Notes: generated by a model from the sequence alone, not told the origin. Positions 45,647-53,228 are shown, numbered from the stretch's first letter. The stretch is DNA of 64,000 bases from Halalkalicoccus jeotgali B3 (GCF_000196895.1 NC_014297.1:1308119-1372118); one strand, 5' to 3'. Program-made: numbers and translations.

Positions 45647-45981
45647 AGGACCTAATTCCACGTAAGCAGGAATATCACTACCTCATCACTGAGGCACAAG
45701 ATGACACAGAATGCGACTTGTGCGTGTGGGGTAATACTGCTGACTATTCAGTGTTCTTTGACCTGAATCGAGTGGATGCGTGTGAGTACTGTTTAGCGGA
45801 ACATGATCAGCTCGAAACTGGATATGATGTTCCATACGTCAAATATAACGACGGCTGGCACGAGGTTAAAGAGCCATCTCATTGCTGCAGTAAATGCGAT
45901 CAGAGCGGCTACATCAAGATCAAGAGAACCTACTGTTACGATCACTTCCAAGAAGAATTCTTCACGGTGGTCGGGCAATGA
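45643..45981 (+). CDS. Zinc-binding protein, tandem paralogue A
   Basis: 112 aa from ATG 45643. It carries pairs CDLC, CEYC, CSKC and a final CYDHF, a two-site zinc layout that is repeated in the next gene. It overlaps both neighbours by 4 bp. Function unknown; probable nucleic-acid or protein adaptor. Confidence 0.65.
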   Translation: MKDLIPRKQEYHYLITEAQDDTECDLCVWGNTADYSVFFDLNRVDACEYCLAEHDQLETGYDVPYVKYNDGWHEVKEPSHCCSKCDQSGYIKIKRTYCYDHFQEEFFTVVGQ

Positions 45982-46340
45982 TCTCCGGTCTCGTAGTTCG
46001 TGAGCATATCGACGGAGAGAACTGTCACTACTGTCCTAGAACTGCGCGATTCACGGTGCACCATAATTGCTCATGGCCTACATTCGATGTCTGTGAGCAG
46101 CATCTCAACCAGGACAATGAACTGTTCGATACAGACGATGCCCCCGACGCTTCAATGTACTACTACAATGGACACGACTGGATCGCGGTCGTCCGAGAGA
46201 AACTCAATACCTGTGATGAATGCAGTGCTGACTCATTTGTGAAGACATCACAAGGAACAGTATGGTGTCGAGGGCACTTCCGAATAGCATTCAGCAAGCA
46301 CCTTACTGCGGATATGATTACTGATCAAATAGCAGGATAG
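45978..46340 (+). CDS. Zinc-binding protein, tandem paralogue B
   Basis: 120 aa from ATG 45978. Pairs CHYC, CEQH, CDEC and CRGHF are spaced like those of the preceding gene, and YYNGHDWIAVVREKL aligns with YNDGWHEVKEP, so the two arose by duplication. It is the last gene of the trio. Confidence 0.65.
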   Translation: MISGLVVREHIDGENCHYCPRTARFTVHHNCSWPTFDVCEQHLNQDNELFDTDDAPDASMYYYNGHDWIAVVREKLNTCDECSADSFVKTSQGTVWCRGHFRIAFSKHLTADMITDQIAG

Positions 46341-46477
46341 TTCTTAACTGATATTTATAAATATCCAACTAGTACAATATTCTTATTTTTTATTGATCTA
46401 ATAAATTTACTTATATTCTACTGGGTTATTCTCTCTGGATAGAAAAGAATATTAATTAATCACGTATAGTTAATCGC

Positions 46478-47275
46478 ATGCCTAAAATTGGACTACGGTT
46501 TGGCGAAGTACAGGCAGACGAGATGATCCCTCCAATGGAGACTATTGCTGATGAAGTCGAAAATAACCGTATTTTCGGAAAAACTGGATCTCAACACGGA
46601 GTGGCGATGTCTTCGTCTGAAGAAGAATATACGATTGGAGACGATTACATTTTTGCGCGCTATGTACACGAAGTACCGCAGGAACGAACAGAGATCAGCG
46701 ATGGGGAAGTAGTTCTTGCAGAAGGGAATGTCGCGAGAATAATGCACTTCCTCTTGACTCGTGATGGTGACTACGCGTACGAGTCAGTCGATCGTGTCTA
46801 TGATGATCATGCTCTTGAGTATTTCATTGGGGATGACTCATTCGAGATCGACTTCGAGTGTAATCGATATAATCGGTTTACTCGAGATCAAATGCGAGAA
46901 TTCTATTCGAATGCATTCCGCGTTCGAGGGATGAAACTGAAAGAGATCGGGGAGCGAGATCGAAATGGTACCTCAGTTTCTGACGAAGTCGCAGATTACA
47001 TCGAAAACGCTGGTGAAAACACAGTCAGGTCTGAATTTAGCACTGGACAAAAAGACAAGAATCTAAAAGGGCCCGATATCATCGACGGATTTGGACAGCT
47101 GTCTGAAATAGACTACATCCGCATAAAAGACTCGGAAGGTGAAATCAATGAGGCATACAATGATGGTCGTTACACGATGTCTTATTCGACAGATACTAAC
47201 CTCAGCGATCTTGGTGGGAAGGTTCGAGATACGATTTCCACAGTCACAACCGGTCTTACGAGAGTAGACGACTAG
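46478..47275 (+). CDS. Unknown 265-aa element protein
   Basis: 265 aa with low GC and AT-rich promoter DNA before it (46341-46477, with several TATA-like runs). Soluble and acidic, with a mixed beta-rich centre (YIFARYVHEVPQERTEISDG; EVVLAEGNVARIMHFLLTRD) and a helical section RFTRDQMREFYSNAFRVRGM. No cysteines forming pairs and no membrane segment. I do not recognise the family. It lies alone ahead of the primase operon. Confidence 0.65.
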   Translation: MPKIGLRFGEVQADEMIPPMETIADEVENNRIFGKTGSQHGVAMSSSEEEYTIGDDYIFARYVHEVPQERTEISDGEVVLAEGNVARIMHFLLTRDGDYAYESVDRVYDDHALEYFIGDDSFEIDFECNRYNRFTRDQMREFYSNAFRVRGMKLKEIGERDRNGTSVSDEVADYIENAGENTVRSEFSTGQKDKNLKGPDIIDGFGQLSEIDYIRIKDSEGEINEAYNDGRYTMSYSTDTNLSDLGGKVRDTISTVTTGLTRVDD

Positions 47276-47403
47276 CGCCGTTCGGAAGAGTCACTCGTCA
47301 CTATGAAGTCGCGATGCTAAGCACGAAAAACTGAGTAAGTGCTTTCTTTTTCTTCTGATTTGTGGAGAATCCTTAATTGTTTACAAGTATTATCAATGAC
47401 TGG

Positions 47404-47517
47404 ATGGAAAGAACTACCATTGCGCTCGAAGCACAAACGAAAGAACGATTGCGTGACGCGAAAGCAGGGTCGACGTTCGATAAGATTCTGAACGAACTAA
47501 TGAATAACTACGAATGA
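47404..47517 (+). CDS. 37-aa RHH-like micro-protein coupled to the primase
   Basis: From ATG 47404 to TGA 47517, overlapping the primase ATG by 4 bp. The protein begins MERTTIALEAQTKERLRDAK and ends with AGSTFDKILNELMNNYE, a strand-helix-helix RHH half-domain pattern shared with 38567 and 39323. Probably a DNA-binding autoregulator of the replication operon. Confidence 0.65.
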   Translation: MERTTIALEAQTKERLRDAKAGSTFDKILNELMNNYE

Positions 47518-50500
47518 GCAATAATGGAACCGAGGAAGATGGAGCCTCCTCAATGTTAAATAACAACTGTAAATATAAAAGAATTACGGAGGAGATGAAC
47601 AGTCCGCGTTGGAAACAAGCGATGGCTATCGCGATTGAATGGTATCATGACCAGATCGACGAAGTAATTGAGGATCACACTGAGGATGGGAATCATCCAG
47701 AACGTCCAACGACTGCTCGCGACTATTTTCACAACCGTGGGTGGACGGATGAGACGATAGAACGATTCAAACTTGGATGGGCGCCTGGTGATCAACGCAA
47801 ACTCGGGGATATACTCATTGAACACGATTTCAGCGATCCGGACCTCAAAAAAGCAGGACTCATGAGTGAGTATGGACCGGAATACCAAGGGAGATATATC
47901 TTCCCCTACTTCGAAAATGGTGATCCGGTCCACCTTATCGGGCGGTCAACAGGTCCAAAAGGTGAATATCATCCCGATGATTACGAGCATAATGGTGGAT
48001 ACCAAAAAATAAAATCACGCGATCACATTGAGGCATCTGAACCAATATTTGGTGTTGATCAAATCGGTGACAACGATACTCTTCTTATCACAGAAGGTAT
48101 AGCAGACGCGATATCTGCACAACAATGTGGTTATCCGTGTATTTCGCCGGTTACGACATCGTTCAGTCACAAAGACAGGGAAAAACTCATAGAGCTGTTT
48201 GAGGACGAAACTGTCGTCGTCATTCAAGACAAGGACGCAGTCGAATGTTCGCTTGGGAACGACGGAACTGTTATCGATACACCAGAATATGGGCCAGGTG
48301 AGAGTGGCGCTCGGATTACAGTTGATTATCTCAGACAACATGGGATCGACGCTCGGTTGGGTCATCTTCCACAACCAGCGTCGATGAAAGTCGATCTTGA
48401 TGACTACCTATTGAGATGGGAGGGCGATCTAACTCCTGTAATAGCAGCTGCGAAGCCAATCGAAATCGAGGAGGAAAAACGAGATCGCGATTACGAGCCT
48501 GCTCAGTCGCTTAGGCAAGCTGACGAAGTCACATCACTCTTTAGTCTCAAACTGACCGATGTCGCGCCTGTTGAACCCGGGTTCAGGGGAAAGAACCCAG
48601 TATATCACTCCGGCGAGTCAGATGACTACTTCGTCGTCTCAGACGATGGTGAGACTGCATACGATCATAAACATGGGAATGTTACTCTAAACGCTCAAAC
48701 GTACCTCCTCTGTGAGATGGGAGAACGGAGAGTCAGAAATGTCGAAGGACCCCTCTCACGCCGAGAGAAATTCCTTGTGTTCAAGAAGGCAAAGGAAGAG
48801 GGCTTCATTCCTGACGACGACAGAATCACGAAAGACGCAATGGTATACGTTGCGCTGGAAGAAGGATTCTGCACAGAAAACGATCTAGCCGGAGATGGTA
48901 TTCTCCCAGCACGCGCATACAACAAAGTTCTCGATCATCTCGACTTCAAACATGGACGACATCCAGTTAACGAGAAAGACATCCCAGTCATTCCTACATT
49001 TGATCCAGAACATCCAATTGTATACCAACAGTCGACGGGCATGTCACTCAACGATGTCCGGAAAACTACTCAGGCAGAAATTAAAGCCGCAATAGAGAGC
49101 AGCGACGATGTTCTCCTGTATGCCCTTCCGTCAATGGGGAAAACAGACAGTTCGATATACGCTGTCGAAGAGGCAAACGGGAAAATCGCGATCCTTGTAC
49201 CAAGGGGACATGAAAGCGATTTCGATCAAGGACTCTATCGTGACATCGAGGATACGTGTGTTGCTGTCGGGGTCGAAAGCAGGATCTTACCGAGTTTCCA
49301 CAGAGAATGCGAATCAGCAGTAGGGGCTCATGGAGATGATGTTAAAGACGACGTGATAAGCGCATACAATAATGGAGCGTCAGCGAGCGAAATTCACAGC
49401 CAGTGGGACCTTCCATGTCAAGAGAATGGTGGGTGCCCTTACATCGAGAAAATGAGCGAAGATTTCGACGAAGACGTCCTTATCGGTCACTACAAACACG
49501 CTCACGTTGAAAGTGTCATAAAGAATCGAACTGTTATTATCGACGAATATCCTGCACAAGCATTTGAAGTATCACTAAAGGGAGATACGCTAAACAGCGC
49601 GATCAATACCTTCATCGACAGTGATGATGACGAAGTCGATTTCATGACACTAGTCGAGAACAGCGACGAAAACCTCATCGACCTTATCGCGCCAGAATAC
49701 GTCACACCGGAGGGCGACTTCAAAACGCGCAATAACGACTTTGCATTCACTGAGAACGGTAACGTCTGGGCTCCGGCTATTATCATGACGATCCTCTATG
49801 GGCAGTCAGTCGGATCCTGGAGGCGGCTTGTCATCAACGATAAGGTTTGCATCTTCACACGAAGCAACCAGGACGACACACCGGAATTCCGGATGCTCAA
49901 CAGACCTGACTTCTTTAATGCGAATAATATCATTGCGCTCGATGGAACACCAGAACAGGAACTGTGGGAATTCGCGCTTGACAAAACGCTTGAACAGCGG
50001 ACAGTCGTGAGTCACATTCACGAAGAATTTGTCACTGATATTCTCAGGAACGAAATCGTCCTAACGAAAAACACTACATATCCAGCCGGCGCTGGAGGGA
50101 ATCGCGTCAAAGCGATCCGTGACATCAAGCTCTTTGAATATATCGATGACAAGCACGACGAACTGACACCCCTTATCGCGCCACGGAGAGCACTCGAAAA
50201 GTACCGATTTGTTAACGGAACTTCAATTACGAGTGAGCGGGAGGTAGGGTGGTACGGAAACCTCCTTGGATCGAACAAATTCAAGAACGCAGAAATTGGT
50301 ATCGTCTCTGGCAGCAGACACAACGGTGACAGCTACATTGAACAATGGTGCGCCTACAACGATGTCGAAATAGAACGTGAAGGGACAGGAATGGACCTCA
50401 CATACAATGACGAATTTGCCGACGCACTCCTTAGACAAATGCGCGAACACCAAACTGTTCAAGCGATATTTCGATTTGGGAGGGACAATCGGCCATCGCG

Positions 50501-50756
50501 CATTTACGTCAACACAAACGCGCTGCCAGAATGGTTCCCCATCTACGATGAAGTGCTATGGACTGATGAAACAGGATTAAATATCCTTGAAGTACTAGAT
50601 AAAGCTAACGAGCTTCAAGCGTCTGAGATAGCCAACGAAATAGATATGAGCGCCTCTAACACGCGAAAACGGCTCAACGAACTACATGACGAAGGGCTCA
50701 TTTCGAAGCGAACACATCGAGGGCGAAATCATTGGGGCAAACAAGTTAACGAGTAA
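47514..50756 (+). CDS. TOPRIM primase-helicase with C-terminal winged helix
   Basis: 1080 aa. An N-terminal helical region with YFHNRGWTDETIERFKLGW is typical of phage primases. The TOPRIM domain follows near 180-260 (LLITEGIADAISAQQCG; DxD in VVVIQDKDAVE). The helicase-like part has Walker A ALPSMGKTDSS near residue 535, Walker B TVIIDEYPAQAF near 665, and a motif-VI-like VQAIFRFGRDN near 985. It ends with a winged helix (ASEIANEIDMSASNTRKRL). A likely replication initiator and primase of the element. No N-terminal zinc-binding domain is evident. Confidence 0.82.
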   Translation: MSNNGTEEDGASSMLNNNCKYKRITEEMNSPRWKQAMAIAIEWYHDQIDEVIEDHTEDGNHPERPTTARDYFHNRGWTDETIERFKLGWAPGDQRKLGDILIEHDFSDPDLKKAGLMSEYGPEYQGRYIFPYFENGDPVHLIGRSTGPKGEYHPDDYEHNGGYQKIKSRDHIEASEPIFGVDQIGDNDTLLITEGIADAISAQQCGYPCISPVTTSFSHKDREKLIELFEDETVVVIQDKDAVECSLGNDGTVIDTPEYGPGESGARITVDYLRQHGIDARLGHLPQPASMKVDLDDYLLRWEGDLTPVIAAAKPIEIEEEKRDRDYEPAQSLRQADEVTSLFSLKLTDVAPVEPGFRGKNPVYHSGESDDYFVVSDDGETAYDHKHGNVTLNAQTYLLCEMGERRVRNVEGPLSRREKFLVFKKAKEEGFIPDDDRITKDAMVYVALEEGFCTENDLAGDGILPARAYNKVLDHLDFKHGRHPVNEKDIPVIPTFDPEHPIVYQQSTGMSLNDVRKTTQAEIKAAIESSDDVLLYALPSMGKTDSSIYAVEEANGKIAILVPRGHESDFDQGLYRDIEDTCVAVGVESRILPSFHRECESAVGAHGDDVKDDVISAYNNGASASEIHSQWDLPCQENGGCPYIEKMSEDFDEDVLIGHYKHAHVESVIKNRTVIIDEYPAQAFEVSLKGDTLNSAINTFIDSDDDEVDFMTLVENSDENLIDLIAPEYVTPEGDFKTRNNDFAFTENGNVWAPAIIMTILYGQSVGSWRRLVINDKVCIFTRSNQDDTPEFRMLNRPDFFNANNIIALDGTPEQELWEFALDKTLEQRTVVSHIHEEFVTDILRNEIVLTKNTTYPAGAGGNRVKAIRDIKLFEYIDDKHDELTPLIAPRRALEKYRFVNGTSITSEREVGWYGNLLGSNKFKNAEIGIVSGSRHNGDSYIEQWCAYNDVEIEREGTGMDLTYNDEFADALLRQMREHQTVQAIFRFGRDNRPSRIYVNTNALPEWFPIYDEVLWTDETGLNILEVLDKANELQASEIANEIDMSASNTRKRLNELHDEGLISKRTHRGRNHWGKQVNE

Positions 50757-50760
50757 ACAA

Positions 50761-50820
50761 CAAGAAATCATATTCGTACTAAATATATAGTACAGGAATG
50801 ATTTCTTGCTATCAATCAAA
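50761..50820 (-). repeat. 60-bp inverted repeat, right copy
   Basis: Reverse complement of 38761-38820 at 57 of 60 positions. This copy has the perfect palindrome arms CAAGAAATCAT (50761-50771) and ATGATTTCTTG (50798-50808). It begins 5 bp after the primase stop. Confidence 0.85.
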
Positions 50821-50827
50821 TGATACT

Positions 50828-50845
50828 TATTCCCAACTATGCGCG
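50828..50845 (+). repeat. 18-bp direct repeat TATTCCCAACTATGCGCG, right copy
   Basis: Identical to 38840-38857, same strand, again 19 bp to the right of the palindrome end (50808). Confidence 0.85.
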
Positions 50846-51260
50846 CTAGACTTGACTACGTTATCTCTTTGCATGTAACTATAGGCAGTTACATCTAATG
50901 CTTTTCGTCATGTCAAGTAAACTAAATTGGATACATCAAACGCACCATCAAACGCTGTAATGAATTTCAATTTTAGTTAGAGTAAACTCTAGTTTAATTC
51001 GTGTTTCGAATTCGCTTCTGCCGGTTCCTGATCGATTGTTCGGAAGAATTGTGAAATGAACTTGTTTCAAGTTTAGAGTTTAGTCTAGATCGTCATGCGC
51101 GCGGCTTGATTTTGATATAACTGGGCAAAGGGTCCATCGAGTGAAACTGCACGCACGAAATCGGCCGGTTCGGTAGAATGACATTGCTATTGCTCCTTGA
51201 TGTGGATGTCGCGCACTGTCACATAAGATGTGACGGAAAGACGCGCGGCAGGTTAGACCA

Positions 51261-51662
51261 ATGATAGAGTGTCAACGATGCGGAGCAGAAGATATCAGCG
51301 AAATCCAAGATGGAGATGGACTCACGTTTTGTGTGGACTGTCTCTATGAGTTAGAACAGACAGCGTGCCACGATTGCGGTAACGAAATGGACGATTATTT
51401 CGACCTATCGTCAACAACACTCTGGCTTGAAAGTACGATTCGGCTTTGTTATGACTGTTTAGAAGGGTACGACGACGTCGAAGTACCAGAAAAGCGCACT
51501 CCAATCTGCGGGCACTGTGGGGACCTTACAGCTAAAACAGAAATCGTGACTGTAGAAACGAAAAATGGCGATAAAATGACAATATCTGTTTGTCCCGCCT
51601 GCGAAGATTTAATTAGCGATGAGCCGACATTAGCTATTGAGCGCACCGTCTTCCAGCACTGA
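51261..51662 (+). CDS. Multi-knuckle zinc-finger protein
   Basis: 133 aa with five cysteine pairs: CQRC, CVDC, CHDC, CYDC and CGHC, plus CPAC near the end (residues about 4-115). It is arranged as two or three treble-clef or ribbon sites (MIECQRCGAEDISEIQDGDG start). It follows the dyad GTCACAT/ATGTGAC by 27 bp, which may be its operator. It is convergent with the integrase gene, with the 40-bp repeat between them. Confidence 0.7.
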   Translation: MIECQRCGAEDISEIQDGDGLTFCVDCLYELEQTACHDCGNEMDDYFDLSSTTLWLESTIRLCYDCLEGYDDVEVPEKRTPICGHCGDLTAKTEIVTVETKNGDKMTISVCPACEDLISDEPTLAIERTVFQH

Positions 51663-51701
51663 ACCCCAAGGGGTAACGGCACCAAAGTGCCGTCGCAGCA
51701 G
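51662..51701 (-). repeat. 40-bp inverted repeat, right copy
   Basis: Pairs with 44874-44913 in inverted orientation (36 of 40 identical; a 26-bp and a 10-bp exact block). This copy also forms hairpins ACCCC-AA-GGGGT (51663-51674) and ACGGCAC-CAAA-GTGCCGT (51676-51693). It fills the gap between the convergent zinc-finger and integrase genes. Confidence 0.85.
51676..51693. terminator. Hairpin between convergent genes
   Basis: Perfect 7-bp stem ACGGCAC/GTGCCGT with loop CAAA, lying after the zinc-finger stop (51662) and before the integrase stop (51716). A possible bidirectional terminator. Confidence 0.4.
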
Positions 51702-51715
51702 TAATGAGCGATGGC

Positions 51716-52648
51716 TCAGCTGAATTTTTTGTAAGCTTCTGCGACGTCGTCTTCGACAAGTCTCATGTATTGCATCGTCCGTTCAAGGCTCGCATGCCCT
51801 AGTTGTTCTTGGACTGCTCTGACGTTGACCCCTGATTTTAGCGCATGGACTGCATGACCATGTCGAAAGCTATGAGGGCGGATTCTCATTCGTTTGTTTC
51901 CGTCCTGAGTTTCTTGAGCGACCTCATTGAATTCTTGTGCAGCATCGAGTATGACGCTCCTGACGACGGAGTAGCCGATCTGGTCTGATGATTGACCTGG
52001 GAAGAGGTATTCGCTATTGGCTCTAAGTGGGCGTTCAGTTTCAAGCCAAATATCGAGTAGACGATTGAGTGAGTTTTGGTAGTGAACGTAGTCCCATTCT
52101 GATGTCTTTTTCCGATAGATTTTGATCCGGTTGTTGCGTTGATCAACGTTGTCGACTTCGATGTCGATAAGTTCTGAAACACGCATTCCGGTTTGCCACA
52201 GGATCTCGATGATGAGTTTGTTTGAGACAAAGTGACGCTCCGGAAGCGCGTCTATCATTTTGTCTTTTTCATCTTCTGTGACATAGTGGAGGGTATCGTC
52301 GTCGCGCTTCGAACTGATGTTGAGATCTGAGAGTGTGATTCCGTCACAGGGGTGGTGGTCGATAACCTGAAATTTGTCTTTCGCGGAGCTGTATAGTGAT
52401 TGGACCGCTGTATATCGTGTCCGAATAGTATTTGCCGAGTAGTTATCATTCTTGAGTGACAGGATGAAGTCTTCGATGTCAAGTGGTTCTACCTCTTTAG
52501 CGCTCAGGTTCTGTTCATGCAGCCACTGATCGTATTGTTTCAGGCACATGCTATACTGGATATACGTGCCATGGTCGTCTCCCTTGATCCGCATGAGCCG
52601 GTCCAGAAACCGCTCTATGAGCTCATCGCTAATATCCTGATGTCTCAT
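51716..52648 (-). CDS. Tyrosine recombinase (integrase)
   Basis: 310 aa phage-type integrase. The N-terminal SAM-like core-binding domain has YSANTIRTRYTAVQSLYSSA. The catalytic set is complete: Arg in TGMRVSELIDIEV, Lys in YRKKTSEW, HxxRH in RPHSFRHGHAVHAL, His in LGHASLERT, and the nucleophile Tyr294 in TMQYMRLVED. It should catalyse integration and excision at the ends proposed here, and might act on the internal inverted repeats. Its ATG overlaps the upstream RHH gene by 4 bp; it sits 0.5 kb from the right end. Confidence 0.95.
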   Translation of the reverse strand: MRHQDISDELIERFLDRLMRIKGDDHGTYIQYSMCLKQYDQWLHEQNLSAKEVEPLDIEDFILSLKNDNYSANTIRTRYTAVQSLYSSAKDKFQVIDHHPCDGITLSDLNISSKRDDDTLHYVTEDEKDKMIDALPERHFVSNKLIIEILWQTGMRVSELIDIEVDNVDQRNNRIKIYRKKTSEWDYVHYQNSLNRLLDIWLETERPLRANSEYLFPGQSSDQIGYSVVRSVILDAAQEFNEVAQETQDGNKRMRIRPHSFRHGHAVHALKSGVNVRAVQEQLGHASLERTMQYMRLVEDDVAEAYKKFS

Positions 52649-53127
52649 GACCGGTAGTACACTCCGTTAATCGAGTGGACGTTGTGCAGTTCGTTTTGTA
52701 ATTCTTTGAGCGCAGTCCGGACGTCCTCGACATTCCCGTCGATGTGTCGAGCGATGTATTCCGGGTTTCCGGACGCCTCCGTGTGGCTATGCTCATCGAA
52801 CATCGCGCCGTCTCGATCTGGAATCGAATTGGGGAGGAGCTCGTAGACTTGTGAGGCGATATCTCGAGTTGGCTTGAGCATCGACTCGATCACTGCTAGC
52901 CGATGTTCGACGTCGTCTGAGCCGAGTGAATTTTCGAGTTTATCGAGCCTCTGGTGTAGTTCGCTGAAGTCCTGAGTTTCACTACTGAAGCCGTTGATCT
53001 CCTTAAGAACGCAAAACCTGATGAATTCTGATAAGTTTCGTCCTTGTGAGTTGGCTTCTTGTTCCCACCTTGACTTCGTCTGTTCTTTTAGTCGAATTCT
53101 GACTGAGCTGTTTCTCCTTTTTGCCAT
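52645..53127 (-). CDS. RHH/coiled-coil protein coupled to the integrase
   Basis: 160 aa from MAKRRNSSVRIRLKEQTKSR (ATG 53127). Residues 1-45 look like an RHH domain (SVRIRLKEQTK strand, NLSEFIRFCVLKE helix). Next come a coiled coil (FSELHQRLDKLENSL) and a C-terminal winged-helix-like region (NPEYIARHIDGNVEDVRTAL). It may be a recombination directionality factor or repressor of int. The promoter TTTATT lies at 53158-53153 on the minus strand. Confidence 0.72.
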   Translation of the reverse strand: MAKRRNSSVRIRLKEQTKSRWEQEANSQGRNLSEFIRFCVLKEINGFSSETQDFSELHQRLDKLENSLGSDDVEHRLAVIESMLKPTRDIASQVYELLPNSIPDRDGAMFDEHSHTEASGNPEYIARHIDGNVEDVRTALKELQNELHNVHSINGVYYRS

Positions 53128-53152
53128 ATATGTATGTAAGACTACATAAGAC

Positions 53153-53158
53153 AATAAA
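53153..53158 (-). promoter_or_regulatory. TATA-like box of the integrase operon
   Basis: On the minus strand TTTATT is followed by GTCTT, 26-31 nt before the ATG at 53127. It is the same TTTATTGT context as the promoter at 38874. Confidence 0.5.
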
Positions 53159-53192
53159 GGTTACACATACGTTATCACGATTATCTAATGAC

Positions 53193-53228
53193 CACCGGGA
53201 TTTATTCTCGTTCGAGTTCATCCCGGTG
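53193..53228. promoter_or_regulatory. Inverted repeat and promoter before the isomerase; proposed attR
   Basis: Perfect 9-bp arms CACCGGGAT (53193-53201) and ATCCCGGTG (53220-53228) are separated by 18 bp and end 1 bp before the isomerase ATG. A TATA-like TTTATT (53201-53206) lies between. The left arm equals the proposed att core. It looks like a host regulator operator that also served as the integration site. Confidence 0.55.

Larger units (their letters stand above)
50757..51260. other. Dyad-rich non-coding region, candidate origin or recombination region
   Basis: 504 bp with no credible ORF directly after the primase gene. It holds the right copies of the 60-bp and 18-bp repeats and four more clean dyads: ATGTAACT-6-AGTTACAT (50873-50894), TAGAGT-AA-ACTCTA (50978-50991), AACTTG-TTT-CAAGTT (51059-51073), and GTCACAT-AAG-ATGTGAC (51218-51234). 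The adjacency to a primase suggests replication-origin or control function. Confidence 0.55.
35926..53204. mobile_element. Integrated virus-like element (about 17.3 kb) with tail genes but no capsid
   Basis: AT-richer DNA bounded by the imperfect direct repeat CACCGGGGTTTA (35926-35937) and CACCGGGATTTA (53193-53204), the proposed attL and attR. Both are preceded by TAAT, directly on the left and with three extra bases on the right. Contents in order: leftward operon of small zinc-finger proteins, rightward tail operon (tape measure, hub), zinc-protein trio, primase-helicase operon, dyad-rich non-coding region, and a tyrosine integrase with an RHH partner at the right end. Capsid, portal and terminase are absent. 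Integration is into an intergenic site of a sugar locus, not a tRNA. The ends are inferred, not proven. Confidence 0.75.

Noticed and set aside
47276-47403. Possible tRNA or ncRNA in the gap before the primase micro-gene
   Set aside because: No cloverleaf or strong hairpin could be folded; it looks like promoter DNA.
38761-50845. Insertion-sequence or MITE interpretation of the 60-bp inverted repeats
   Set aside because: The enclosed 12 kb carries no transposase and no short target-site duplication was seen; the copies are palindromic control-type sites.
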